A stretch of 64,000 bases of DNA from Diorhabda sublineata (taxonomy: Eukaryota; Arthropoda; Insecta; Coleoptera; Chrysomelidae), in contig NC_079478.1 of assembly GCF_026230105.1 (NCBI RefSeq), forward strand, positions 4,107,653 through 4,171,652, in the 5' to 3' direction. The notes beneath the pieces are model-generated. The model was not told the DNA's origin. It saw only the letters and a program-made list of their open reading frames with translations, and searched no databases. A program made the position numbers and the translations under genes. Of this stretch, positions 48,782 through 60,072 are shown one piece after another. Positions within the stretch are counted from its first letter, which is position 1. Every line of letters begins with the position of its first letter.

Positions 48782-50479
48782 ACCAAACCAACCGATTGGA
48801 AAATATTTTTTCGCGGATCCGAAGAAATACAGAAAGTTTAAAATAACACGTTAAAACACATACTAGACATTGAAAAACATCGAATTCTATATAAATACAA
48901 ACTAATTTTATTCAATTTACTTTTGAGGACCAATTTGAGATGTTCAGAAGTGGAAAAATAGATATTAACGGTATATGAATTTGTTAAGACGTACTGTCAT
49001 TTTTCGTGGCCCCAAAAAGTTTAAACATATATAGACACTTATTCATCTAATTGAGCACAAACATCTAACAACTATATATAAAAGGTATAACATCAACAAT
49101 CTAAGGTTATACTTAGCTATTCGTCTAAAAATAACTGTATTTTTGTATAATGGCCCCAAATAACTGTATCAAAAATACTACTGTAGGTACTCTCTTCTAG
49201 AACTATGTTTTTCTCTTATAGAATGATATGCTTCCAACAATTATTTTAATTCGTTTACATTTTAAGGTTATTGTTTTAGTTTGCTTGATTTTTAATATTT
49301 CTTTTTATCTTGATCTTTTTGAGGTTCATTTTTAAATGGGTTCGTTTGTATTTTTGGAGGTTATTTAACACTTTCGATGTTTTATGTTAAGTATGTTTTA
49401 AGAGGAACATGAAGTTGGTTCGTCACGACCAAGGAAACGAATGTTTTGAAATGTTCAGAGAAATAAAACTAATCCTTTCTTCGACGTTCCTAGCGCCTCT
49501 TCCGGAAAAACGCGAAAGCTAGTATTGATCTAAGAGTTTTCTGTATTTTCCAAACTCATACACATTTTATTCTATGTATTTGTTCAATCTATATAACTTA
49601 TTAATAAATTACATTTCAATGCATTAGTTCATTTGAATATTTCAACAATTTTGACATATTTCTACCGCGTTCGTCGCTAGTGGATTTTATAAATCAATAT
49701 ATTTCGGTACAGAGTTCTGTAATAATAACCATGCTGCTTTGATTAGACTATAACAGATGTCACTACTACACATGATTATAAAAATGCTTTTTTAAACGAG
49801 GAATTTATAGTAATAGGTTTCGATATTGTTATGATAATCTTTCAGAAATATAGATGTCGCTATTACATGCCTATTGTAGTAAAGAAATCGACCAATTTAA
49901 ATAATTAGAAACAAACAAATCTATAACGTTTAAATAGAATTTAAGTGAAAATAACTAGTTATTGAAATCTTTAGAAACGTGGGAAGTACATGATCACAAA
50001 ATACGAAATACAACTAATGAAATCGATTATATCCACGATGAAGATAGGATGTCGAGGAGGCGATGTATAGAAGATAATTCAGTTTAGACATCGCGTCGTT
50101 TAAATGAGAAGACAATAAATTAGTAATCAAGTTGTAAATCAAAGATCGTCAGTGTGTATAATTGGATTTCATATAATAAAATCATGAACTCCATTCATTA
50201 TTATCAAATGGACATGAATTTCAATTATAAAAGTGACTCAATGATTTAATAATTTCCTCGTCTTCACCGAAAAACATTCATAAATAACTTTCATTTTAGT
50301 TTCTTCATTCGATTTTTTGGATCTGTGATAAATGTACGAAAGTTCTGAAGAGGTTGGTTAATGTTAATAATACCGGAACAAAAATTAACTATCGAAGAGT
50401 CTTCTCGGTCTGTTGGAATACTCGAAGTAGACTCAACACAAAAGAATCCTGCAAATTAACTTGACTTATCCCAAACTGT
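48782..50479. other. AT-rich spacer, nothing recognised
   Basis: A small less AT-rich patch lies at 49,415-49,525, without recognisable coding content. Confidence 0.4.
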
Positions 50480-50689
50480 CAGGGCCGGACTAAGCTAGGG
50501 GCTTGGGGGGGCTATAGCCCCGGGCCCCAGGTCCAAGAGGGCCAAAATCATTTTGTATTTTTTGATGTGTTGATACCACAAATCTAACGTATTGATATTA
50601 TTTTGTGAATTTTTCCGGGTTTTCGAATTCCTTAAGGGGGCCGCGTAATTATTTTAGCCCCGGGCCTTATAAATCTTAATCCGGTCCTG
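50480..50689. mobile_element. hAT-type MITE (210 bp) with perfect 8-bp target duplication
   Basis: The ends are CAGGGCCGGACTAAG and, read in reverse, CAGGACCGGATTAAG. CAAACTGT flanks both sides (50,472-50,479 and 50,690-50,697). The interior shares GGGCCCCAGGTCCAAGAGGG, TGATGTGTTGATACCA and ATTATTTTAGCCCCGGG with the copy at 17,339-17,543. It has no coding capacity. Two copies with different intact duplications show independent, fairly recent insertions of one family. Confidence 0.92.
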
Positions 50690-50929
50690 CAAACTGTCAT
50701 TTCGTAAGTGCTTAAAACTGGAACTATTGCCGAAGAACTGAAAGATCCGTCAGTAATGATCGTTACCTGGGATTTACAGCTCGTAGAAATACTTGTAGTA
50801 CCTGCAAAAACCTGGGAAATATCTTAACATTAAAGAGAAGATCATGCGTGATCTTATTTAAGAATAGTATTGACATTCATACGTGGGCAACTAATACTAG
50901 ATTAGGCATCATAATACCACATAATATGA

Positions 50930-51190
50930 CATGATAGTTGCGAAGGGATCAAGTGGTAAACGATAATAATGCGAGACAACATCAAGCTGTATCTATAGGT
51001 TCTAGAAGAAATGGAAAAACAAGGTTATTTTCATCTACAGCTTAGACCCACATCACCTAATCGAAATTTCGTTGAGCATGCTTGGGATCAATCAGAGAAA
51101 GCCATCGACGGAAATCGGACAAGCACGCCAAGGAGATGTGCTGCTTTGGTACGTGGGGGCTACACAAAACATTATTCAATGATAAGTATT
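50930..51190 (+). mobile_element. Tc1-like transposase C-terminal fragment
   Basis: The forward strand reads DNNARQHQAVSI near 50,962-51,000 (family DNARPHTA), then LEEMEKQGYFHLQLRPTSPN and RNFVEHAWDQSEKAI to about 51,110. This matches the Tc1 block RSPDLNPIEHVWDxLxRxI containing the final catalytic acidic residue. The aspartate of SPDLNP is asparagine here. Only the last third of the transposase remains, in shifted frames. Confidence 0.65.
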
Positions 51191-52499
51191 CTAAGATAAG
51201 AAAACATGAGTTCATAATTTGTTTTTGGAATTTAACAATTAAAAAATATAATGTATATATAAATACCATAAATTTTTTCTCTTCCAGCTTTTAAAATCGA
51301 ATTTAATCAATATTTTCAGCTTTTGCACTTCTAAAGTTTTATGGGAATTTGGCAAGTGATTGTGTGCTATTATTTTGGGTGGATATTGGGTATTTCATAA
51401 TTTAATATGAAAATACTGAACTTAAATTATGGGAAGGAAAGGAGAAAAAATATTTTTCCCTTTATGCGAAGAGGTGTTGTCTATTTCGTCAGGGAGATAA
51501 ATCATATTAAAGATTAGAGTTGAAGAAAAATTGGAAGAAGAAAGTATGACCATTACGACGCTAGACACTAGACAAAAATGGACTTAAAATGATCTATATT
51601 CAGCAAAGAGGGTGTTCAAAATAAACACTCATCCTATCCTTCAACAGTCGTCCTGAAATCCTAGAAAATTATATAGAAATATCGCCTGATCTAATAAATA
51701 ATAACTAATAAATCTAATAACGAATTCGAAATTTAACAATTGTGAAGTGTTTCGATACAACAGGGCAAAAGATCTCAACTTAAGTCTTTCTAAGGAGTAT
51801 GTTGAAATATTTGGGTCCAACTTAGACAGAGTAGACACCCAATCATTCACCAGGTCTAGTTAAAAAGCATCACAATGTCCTTCCTTGTTAAAATTCATTG
51901 GTACACCCACAAAATCTCTTGTTTATAGCTATAGAAGCGTTTATATTCGATAACAAATACTCACAAACGTAAGACAAATAGATGTTGTTGATCACTTACC
52001 TAAAAAGAAAGAAAATATGATTAGTTACGGAAAATTTAAGTCAACTATAACATAAAACACAACTGTTCAATTAATTAATTTGAAAATTTATCCAGCACGT
52101 TACCTGTCTCTCTGCAATTATAATAATGATCAATCATTTTGCTAATTAAAACATTTAGAAACAAGTAAAAAAGTCGCCGCACTCGCGAGAGACTAGAGCC
52201 AATTTTTCACCCTTAGCAATCAGTAAATATTAACAAAAAGCTTAATTTATAAAACGAAGTTTTCATAAAAAATAAAACAATAAATAATTTCATTTAATTC
52301 ATGATTTTGTCCAATTATTTCTTGACAATTCTCATAATAATTGCTTTATGAAATAAAAAGTGACCTCCAATGACATTAATTGACGTCCATTGAAGCAAAT
52401 TGATGTCTATTGTCATTTCCTAACAAAAAAAAATTCTGTCACATATCTACAGTTAGGCCGCACACATGAAGAAAGCAGATTATCCGACGCCTACTGTAG
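51191..52499. other. AT-rich spacer, nothing recognised
   Basis: No gene or repeat was recognised. Confidence 0.4.
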
Positions 52500-52790
52500 G
52501 CACTGAAAGACGACGCCGGTTTTTCTGTTATAACATGGCAAAGTAGATGTTATGGAGTCAGGATTTCTACTCAGATGAAGAGTTTGTTCTGCTGGAAAAT
52601 ATATCCAGTGAATCAAGACCGAGCAGATCTCGAAAAAGAATATCGATTTCCAAATGTCGTATCTTGTTCGAACCCATCGGAATGAATATAATTGTGTTAG
52701 AAATGATTATTAAATGTATTTTTGCTTTACATAACACCTTTATCCATAGGGGAGGTTATCAGAAACACCTAACTTAAGTAGAAATTCTGC
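52500..52790 (+). mobile_element. Possible PIF/Harbinger-type remnant
   Basis: A forward frame (from 52,547) joins an acidic start, DFYSDEEFVLLENISSESRP with RSRKR, to FEPIGMNIIVLEMIIKCIF then ALHNTFI. The second part resembles the end of PIF/Harbinger (ALP1-like) transposases (RPIxxxxxxxxxIVLACCVLHNFL). The first part resembles their acidic N-terminus. If so, the catalytic middle is deleted. The call is tentative. Confidence 0.35.
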
Positions 52791-53814
52791 AAAAAGAACA
52801 GTGAGAATCAGAGCGTCAGAAGGCCGTCCAATATAGCTAAAGCTATTATAGATATTCCTACAAACTTTTTCTCCAATATTCCATTGACTTTCCACAACAA
52901 ATATAAAGTTAAATATGATAGTTATTTCCAATAATTTGTGAGGGAAGATTTCTTGTATATTTGCTTGTTGCATTATTTCTTTACGTTGTCAATAAACACT
53001 ACAATTATAAGATTTCAGGATTTATTAACTTATAGACATTTTGTAATATCACATATCAAAAAAGTTTCTAGTGAGGTTAGCTAGGACATATTTCCCGTAT
53101 GAATTTTCTATGATTGTGGTGAAATGAAAGGTATGTCTGGTCTAGTAATTTTTATCATCGAAACAAGACAAAAATGGTTTAATTCCTATCGTATTCTATT
53201 GATGAATTCCAATTTGTAGGTGCCATAGTCGAACTATTCTTCTCTAATGGAAAGTTTGTGCAAATTATGTTTTTAATAATGCAATAATCCAGGCGAGAAT
53301 GCGAATTTCACCTTCTTTAAAATCTATAGTTGAATGTAATGCATTGTTGTCATTAATACCAAGTAAAAATTAATTGAATTCAATTATAGTTTGCATTGGA
53401 ATTGATAAAAGGAGAAATTTATGAAAAGATGACAAATTATATTTGTATATGCTGTATTGTATCCTTCGTTTTTTAGTATTAATAATTTTTATCGTACAGG
53501 AGAGTTACCCGTATTTAATGAGCAAACTTCTACCATTTAATGTTATGTCAAGTCATTTAAGATGTCCCAAGAGTAGTTAAACGAATGAAATATACAATTC
53601 TTCGAAAGAAACTGTCTATATTTGATCAAATGTTTAAATACTAATGGAAAATTAGATCAATTCGTATATTTGGCTCACTTGATGGACTGAATTGATGTGG
53701 TGTAAGTTGAAACAAGCACAAATTTCTATATTCAAGTAAAATAAAGTGGTTCCCAACCTCTTTTGTATCACACCATTGAAATGCAACTTAAATGAAATGT
53801 TCTAGGAAGAAATC
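52791..53814. other. AT-rich spacer, nothing recognised
   Basis: No gene or repeat was recognised. Confidence 0.4.
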
Positions 53815-54312
53815 ACTAGGGTACTAAATGAGGTACAATAAAATGTGTTATCATAGCACGATAAAGTTCACCATTCACCGTTACTGTATTATCTTTTTCG
53901 TTTTTGGAGAAAAACGGTCCAATGGTTCCTCCAGACCTTAATGCACACCCATGGTGAATATATTGCTTTCTGATGAGTCATTCGTGGATGTTCGAAGCGC
54001 CAAATGTGACAGTTTTCCCTATTACCGAAGCCATCGAGGTAAAAATTGTCCTCGTCAGTGAAAATGTTTACTCAAGTATCCAATTGGTGAATTCTCTTCG
54101 CTGTTCGTGGTCTACTAGAAGAAGTTGTAGAGTCAATTGGATTTTGTAGACATGCAATTGTAAATTTTTTTATTATTTTTCTCACAGTAAATGAATTAGG
54201 CACATTATTTCGACCAAACATTAGACGTACTTTACGAATAGTGGCAATTAAACTTTTTTTGATAATAATTTTTGACAATCAAAACGCGTTGTTCTACAGT
54301 GTAATGCTCCAT
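53815..54312 (-). mobile_element. IS630/Tc-like transposase with DUF4817-type helix-turn-helix, deleted
   Basis: In reverse, ATG at 54,312 opens MEHYTVEQRVLIVKNYYQKK. After a frameshift in a poly-A run it continues LIATIRKVRLMFGRNNVPNS, FTVRKIIKKF and SSRPRTAKRIHQLD (to about 54,085), the helix-turn-helix module annotated as DUF4817 in insect transposases. A jump leads to the catalytic-domain words FYLDGFGNRENCHIW and HPRMTHQKAI (about 53,960-54,050), then VNGELYRAMITHFIVPHLVP (53,817-53,875). The part between, with the first catalytic aspartate, is partly missing, and the C-terminal third is absent. Confidence 0.75.
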
Positions 54313-54839
54313 GTTTACTTACTTTCAACTGTCAATCTGTCGATTCCAGAAATTCCAAATATCTGAACCTATCATTCTAATCCCAATATTGTTCAGATAA
54401 TATGTATTAAGTTAAACCAGTTTTTTTAGTACTCATCATATTCAGCTGCATCAATATTTATGCGGCGATGAATTTCATCAACGAATTGGCTTCTGCTTAT
54501 AGACTCTTGATTGACTTGCACAACATTTTTTCAAATTTGTGTTATTCACATAACAATCTATTTTTCGCTATAATGGTCAGGTAAATATCCATAATTTCCA
54601 CTGTTAAAACAATGAAAAGAGACACTTTTTCATACTGTAGACCATCAGAATCAATGAATAAATATGTTAAGTGAGATTTTGGAGAATCACGCAAAAGTCT
54701 TTTTTTTTTGGAATTGCCGCTTAAATAGATGGAAATTCTTGCAATTCTTGATAACGACGTTTTGGGATCGACGCAAATTCCTTCAAATATCAAAGAATAT
54801 TGAACAGAAAACGTGTAGCCTCAGTTATTAATCTACTAT

Positions 54840-54935
54840 CCTCCTTCCATTTTTGCCATTTAACATGAATATAGAAAAACTATTGTACCAGGAGCACCAA
54901 TAAGAATCGCTCCAGACCATAATGCATAAACCATT
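54840..54935 (-). mobile_element. Short fragment resembling IS630/Tc-like transposase
   Basis: The reverse frame reads ALWSGAILIGAPGTIVF, resembling GLWSGGIIGPYFFEN from the catalytic domain of the transposase family at 53,815. It is short and alone, so this may be coincidence. Confidence 0.25.
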
Positions 54936-56764
54936 ATTTTATAATGAAAAAATGATAACAACGTTTAGTTATATGAAATTATTCATTTATATATTGGCGT
55001 TCTCCTTTGACAGTCATTCAATTATTGCCCAGAGTCTCTTCAATATAAAGGGCGTCAATAGAATTTCGATTGGATTGTATTTTAACGATATAATGGAATT
55101 GGGAAACCTCCTTATTGTATAAGGTAGTGAATAATTTAATTCCAATACAATAAAGAAAATTGAGGAAATGATTTCCTTCTAGTGGACAATGGCGGATTTT
55201 CTGTGAATTAATCTTTTCACACACATACCGATTATTTTGAGACTGATTGCCGTTGATGTCGAAAAAAACATTTCAACCCTTAAATCAGACATCGAGAAAA
55301 GGTTTATAAAGAATAAATGAGGAGATAAAATCGGGTATGGAGAATAAAATGACAACGATGGATGGATGGATCCAACAGAAAAAAATAAAATCGAACTTAT
55401 AAAATCATGCAGCCCACAAGCACAATTCAAGACAGAAGGCATTGGCAGTTTGGTCCGAGTCATATCTCCAACTTTTGATGATTAGACGTTTTGAACCAAT
55501 TACGTTAAATAGTTTGAGACAGCTGCTAGCGTGAATAATTAGTCCGATGAGGAAAAAGTGAATTTAACCATTGTACTGTGAGAAAACGATATCTCTTGAA
55601 GAAACTGATGAAGAGGTTGGACATGAGACATGGTCATGAACATTTTTAACATATGTACAAATCGTAGGTAGAAACTCTTCAAGAGAGAGCTTTCCATCAG
55701 CAGCTTGATGGAATGTTTGGGCGTCCAGGCGTTCATGATGGCCTGCATGGCCGAGGACGCTTCGATTAACCCATCTGAGAACCGTAGTAGATGCCCTGAT
55801 TGCTGCTCTTGAATATGAAGCATATAAGGAGGTCAGCTTTATAAAAAGTATGGTTGAGAAGAAGCAGATGCTGGAATTGTAGAGAGCTAGGGCAGGTACA
55901 GAGTTCGCGTAAGCGTCCCAGGCTCTCGTAAATGAAGAACGGCAGTCGTAAAAAAGCTAGAGCGGGTCGGCGATAAGTAGATCTTTCCGAAGATCCTCTA
56001 ATATTGTTGACTTCTCTCAGATATTACGACGATAGTGTATATGTGGATGGAGAAGTTAATGGGTAGAACTATACTTGACTGGTACACACTGCTGGATCAA
56101 CTAGAACCATCATAAAGCCCGATTTGATAGAATCCAAGGAATACACTAGATTATTTATTACGCCTTAGTTTTGTATGTATAATTTATTTTCTACAATATA
56201 ACTTATAAGGTCATGAGTGTTGCAAATAATATCAATAGAATATTACCGGGGTTATTAAGACCCTGAAAACTAGTAAAATTTCCCACTTCTGTCTAGGAAT
56301 ACTGATACTTTTAAAAATCCTTTAAGTAAAAATATAAAAGTATAATTTTCTAAAAGTCTCAGAGCATCCTGAAAGAAAAAACATTGTTCTTGTAATATTT
56401 TACTATTATTAGTCACCCTAAAATTAAAATATTAATTGCATGAAAATTGCATAATACAATAATATATTTAAAATATTAATTGCTACTAATTTACATATCA
56501 AAAGATATGACATCGAAAAAGACCATATAAATTTAATTATCGTCCTCACAGTTGGAAAATGAATTATGATCCAGCCAATTCGGGGTCCTTTGCAAATTTC
56601 ATTCCCATAATTTCCGTTGTACTTTGCGGCGTTAGACTTTTGAAGCATCAGCAATTTTCCGATAGCTGTGAGTGCATTATTCTCAGTTAGCAGTTATTTC
56701 TACCATTTAACTATCATATTGGTTTAACATGATGACTTTTTTTGAGCCTAATATAATACATATA
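54936..56764. other. AT-rich spacer with one GC-richer unrecognised patch
   Basis: The stretch 55,680-56,000 is less AT-rich (words such as GGCCTGCATGGCCGAGGACG) and has open frames on both strands, including 55,539-55,823 (-). No protein family was recognised, and it may be an old retroelement piece. Confidence 0.35.
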
Positions 56765-56885
56765 TACGAGGGTTGGTTGTTACTTACTGGAACAGCTGAT
56801 TATGGACGACCTTCACAAAATTCATCTTGTACCGAAATGCGACTACGATTGAATTCGGAAAACTAGCGAAACTCGGTGGATCGAG
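56765..56885 (-). mobile_element. Mariner terminal and N-terminal fragment
   Basis: The terminal repeat TACGAGGGTTGGTTG at 56,765 is followed directly by sequence matching the helix-turn-helix region of the mariner at 42,374: GCGACTACGATTGAATTCGG here and GCGACTAAAATTCAATTCGG there, then GAAACxCGGTG. The body between the end and this region is deleted. Confidence 0.6.
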
Positions 56886-57339
56886 ATGAGTTTTTCAATT
56901 GCAAAAACGCAGTCCTTGAGAAGGCCCTACAGAAATAAATCAGGTCACATGACCGATCGGGACACTCAACGAATCCTCGTCTGCCAATGAATTCTCCAAA
57001 ATGAACATTCCTGCACACCTAACGCGTAAAATGGCGAAACTCCATCCTGCATGAAATGACGGATAGTTCGCTCGTTGCCCATCACGGCAAAGTAAGTCAG
57101 CAAAAATAAAAATTTTCATTTTTCATTCTTATTTAGCATATACTGCGTTAATCATGCTAAGCTTCTGTTGCGAAAATCTTCCCCATAAGTAATAGCCCTT
57201 TTAATATACTATATTGATTGAATTATAATAAATTTAGCTTCCATTTTGACATAAATAGTGAGTTTATTATAATTTATATAAATTATTTTTTTTCTTGTTA
57301 ATCTTTTATTATTTGTATCGTGAGTTAAAACTTTTTTGT

Positions 57340-57480
57340 TTTTGTAAATTCATACTGTTTACACTACCGCTACACCAACACACAATTACACTGTAAAACT
57401 CTTTACACTTTAGTCTCTGAAGATGATAACTAGGTTATCGAAATGCATGTAATTGTGAATGAATATCACCATTGGTTTCA
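57340..57480 (+). repeat. Dispersed repeat with TCTGAAGATGATAAC...GTTATCGAAAT motif
   Basis: An AC-rich lead (ACACTACCGCTACACCAACA) runs into TTTAGTCTCTGAAGATGATA, ACTAGGTTATCGAAATGCAT and GTAATTGTG (57,411-57,455). GATAAC-TAG-GTTATC forms a perfect 6-bp hairpin. It is a forward-oriented relative of 5,990-6,075. The motif order resembles a hammerhead core, as noted for that copy. Confidence 0.55.
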
Positions 57481-58269
57481 GATACAATCGAGAATATGTT
57501 TTCCATTTTGTTCAAGTTTATATGAAGCTGTTGATGTATCTTCAGTATATTTGTGCTCATTAATTCTTTAGTTTAAATATTGTGAAGTCAATCCTATGTA
57601 ACATTGAATAGCAGTGATTACCAAAAATGGTCAAGGTACATCCCTAGGGATCCACGGGAAGCTCTACAACAGGTGTGTACTTGAATTTCCATAGTTAGAT
57701 ATGATTTTTTGACGAGGTGGTAATATGTATTAACTAAAACTAGGAATAAGTATTTTGAAAGTGGTTTACGAGGAAAAACCATTTGGGAACTTCTAGAATA
57801 GAGTATGTAACAAGCGATATTTTCTTATTTCAAGTACAGATAGGATATATTCCAGAAACTATAATGAACGTGAATAACCAGGTTATTATCACTTATTTCA
57901 AGTAAGAACTCCTAAAATGACTGGACTAAAAAGTAAAATCCACATCATTATTCATTATACTCGTTTATCTATTCGCAAACATACTTCAAAGAATATCTCT
58001 ATGATGTTTTTTTATTATTCGTTTTATCGTAAGTGGCAATTTTGTTCGTCAAGAATAATTAATTTCACATAGTTTGATCGTAAAAAGATATGAACAAGTA
58101 TTTAATTTCTACATATTAAATGTATATTCTGATAAAATTAAAGTGGACGTTTTGACGATATTGACAATAATATATGAATAAAAAAATAATTTTTAGACGA
58201 CGCCATATGAAAGTTATTCGTTCTGTATTCATTTATATACCGAAAGATGCGTTTTGAGTGTTCCATGTA
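57481..58269. other. AT-rich spacer, nothing recognised
   Basis: No gene or repeat was recognised. Confidence 0.4.
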
Positions 58270-58377
58270 GTGACACTTTCGGTACGTTCTGGAGTAGACA
58301 ACTTTAACTGACAACTGACAGTTGACAGTTTCACTTCGATGATCTTATATAACCTTAAATTAGTTTTGTCTAAATTT

Positions 58378-58447
58378 ATGAATAAAATGAATGATGATGA
58401 AAAAGAAAACATCAGTGATGGAGAGTTACTCGAACCCACGCCAGAGT
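58378..58447 (+). other. Candidate first exon with promoter-like upstream region, unrecognised
   Basis: ATG 58,378 opens MNKMNDDEKENISDGELLEP then TPESI, an acidic start typical of many nuclear proteins. Near 58,448 lies a donor-like GTAAAATG. Just upstream is AACTGACAACTGACAGTTGA (about 58,303-58,322), a TGACAGTT-rich tract of the kind often seen near insect gene starts. If unspliced, the frame ends at 58,488. No further exon was found and the protein is not recognised. Confidence 0.25.
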
Positions 58448-58764
58448 CAATAAGTAAAATGTTTATTTTCTGTTCTCAGTGTAATTGAAAAAGTTTTGGA
58501 TCTTGTGCGTCGTCTAAAAAATGGTGTGTACGCCGCGGCTGAAATGTTGCACGCGTCTGTTGCTCTGTAACTAATGTTACACCTGAGAACAATGAGCAAC
58601 AGATCAATAGAATTGAGGTTTTCATATCACGTTCTCACAATATTCAGATAAGTTTGTTTATCTGAGAAAATAAAGTGATATTAATTCAGTTGTATCAAGT
58701 TCCGAATCTGAATAAACAGTGAATAGCAGTAAAGATCAGTTGACCAGTCTGTAGTTGTATATAG

Positions 58765-58895
58765 GTAAAAATAAGCCATGGAAACCCATACTGTCTGTGT
58801 AGTGACGTAAGACTTATTAATTTAATTAATATTCGAAATTAATATTTTTGTGCAGTTCCGTTTATCTGTTATACTGGCCCAGTTTTTGTCCATTC
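58765..58895 (+). repeat. Dispersed repeat, upstream member of a pair flanking the kinase gene
   Basis: AAAATAAGCCATGG and, about 70 bases on, AATTAATATTTTTGTGCAGT with GGCCCAGTTTTTGTCC recur in the same order and orientation at 63,377-63,523. The function is unknown, probably a transposon remnant. Confidence 0.6.
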
Positions 58896-59384
58896 TGTTG
58901 CGTCCTCGCTTCCACAGAAATAAATTAAAATTATTACCCACATTACACCCTTACAACCAGTCATGTTTTTCTATTTTCAAAATATGATAATATTCATAAC
59001 TTTGCTTTCGAGATCGATACTCTGGTTTCGGATGCCCAATTCCTTCAATTTTACTATAAAAAATAAATATTAACTGTCTTTAAATATTGTACTCTAATAT
59101 CTATCACTCTATCTAAATTCCCGTTACTACAATGATTACATTCGCTAGCTACAAGTGCACTGATTCCTTGTGCTCATGTACTAGATTAAACTTCGAACAT
59201 CGCTCTAGATTGGGGGTGGAAAGGGACAGGAAACTGGCCGATCAGGTCCAATATTCCGATGTGCAATAAACAAAAATATCTCGACTATTTTTTAAAAAAT
59301 CGGCGTCTGGTTTATTGATCGTATAATGATTAAAAATAATTAATAGAATAGGGAGATAAAAGCTCAACGCGTTATGAGTACCTT

Positions 59385-59720
59385 AATGTTCATTTTGGAG
59401 AACGAGGAATCGTTGAGTGGCCCACACCACACCCTGTGATTTTTTCTTCTCAAGGAGCGAGTTTTGCCAAAAGGACTACGCACCCATCCGGACCTCCGAA
59501 CTGCAATTGAAGAATTTGAAACTCTTCGCTTGACATGCTTCGCCGGACCTGACTCTCCGTTGAGAAACATTGCTTTAAATGCAAGATGGGCATCAATTTG
59601 AACACTTGCAGTAACCCATCTTCGAATACCGTTTAGAATTTCTTTTCATAAATTGATTTTGACGCTGCATTTTCCCTCTTCATGCAAACTTCTTGACTAA
59701 ATTATGGCGACCTCTGTATA
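59385..59720 (+). mobile_element. IS630/Tc-like transposase C-terminal fragment
   Basis: The forward strand reads GIVEWPTPHP (about 59,407-59,436), then in the next frame FFLLKERVLPKGLRTHPDLR and TAIEEFETLRL, then in broken frames SVEKHCFKC and GHQFEHLQ. This follows the order VxWPPRSPDLTPxDFFLWGxLKxRVY...LRxxI...V...CxxxxGxxFEHL of insect IS630/Tc-like transposases. The acidic residue expected in SPDLTP is not visible. The reverse 68-codon frame here is antisense. Confidence 0.55.
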
Positions 59721-60026
59721 TATCAAGGAACCACCGCTGCGGAGTGGTCAGAAGTAGTATATTTGAACGTGATAAATTCTCTAACTATAAGGCAATTTAC
59801 ATTGTCATATCAAGGTATTCAACATTAAAAATATCTAAGGATATTTAAATGATAATTTATGATCTAATAACATTCCAAAATTCCGATTAAGTTTGTTATT
59901 TATCTATTTTTTACTTATCTTATAAGAATTAATGCATTTCAATTTTACGTATTCCATCACAATGGTCCACTTGTTGAGCTTTATCAACTACAAATGATAA
60001 AAGATTAATCGTACTAGTGGAAAAGA

Positions 60027-60064
60027 TATATGAAAATTTAATTTATCAATAAGTTGCATTCAGT
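60027..60064 (+). promoter_or_regulatory. Putative core promoter of the EcKinase-like gene
   Basis: TATATGAA at 60,027-60,034 lies about 35 bases before TCAGT at 60,060-60,064, the arthropod initiator consensus, which sits 9 bases ahead of the start codon. Spacing is slightly longer than the usual 30 or so. If used, the 5' untranslated region is only about 11 bases. Confidence 0.4.
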
Positions 60065-60072
60065 CAAACATC

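Noticed and set aside
55539..55823. 94-codon minus-strand open frame in a GC-richer patch
   Set aside because: Frames are open on both strands and no family resemblance was seen. It is kept only as an unexplained patch.
59364..59570. Basic 68-codon minus-strand open frame
   Set aside because: It is antisense to an IS630/Tc-like transposase fragment. The basic residues come from the complementary coding strand.
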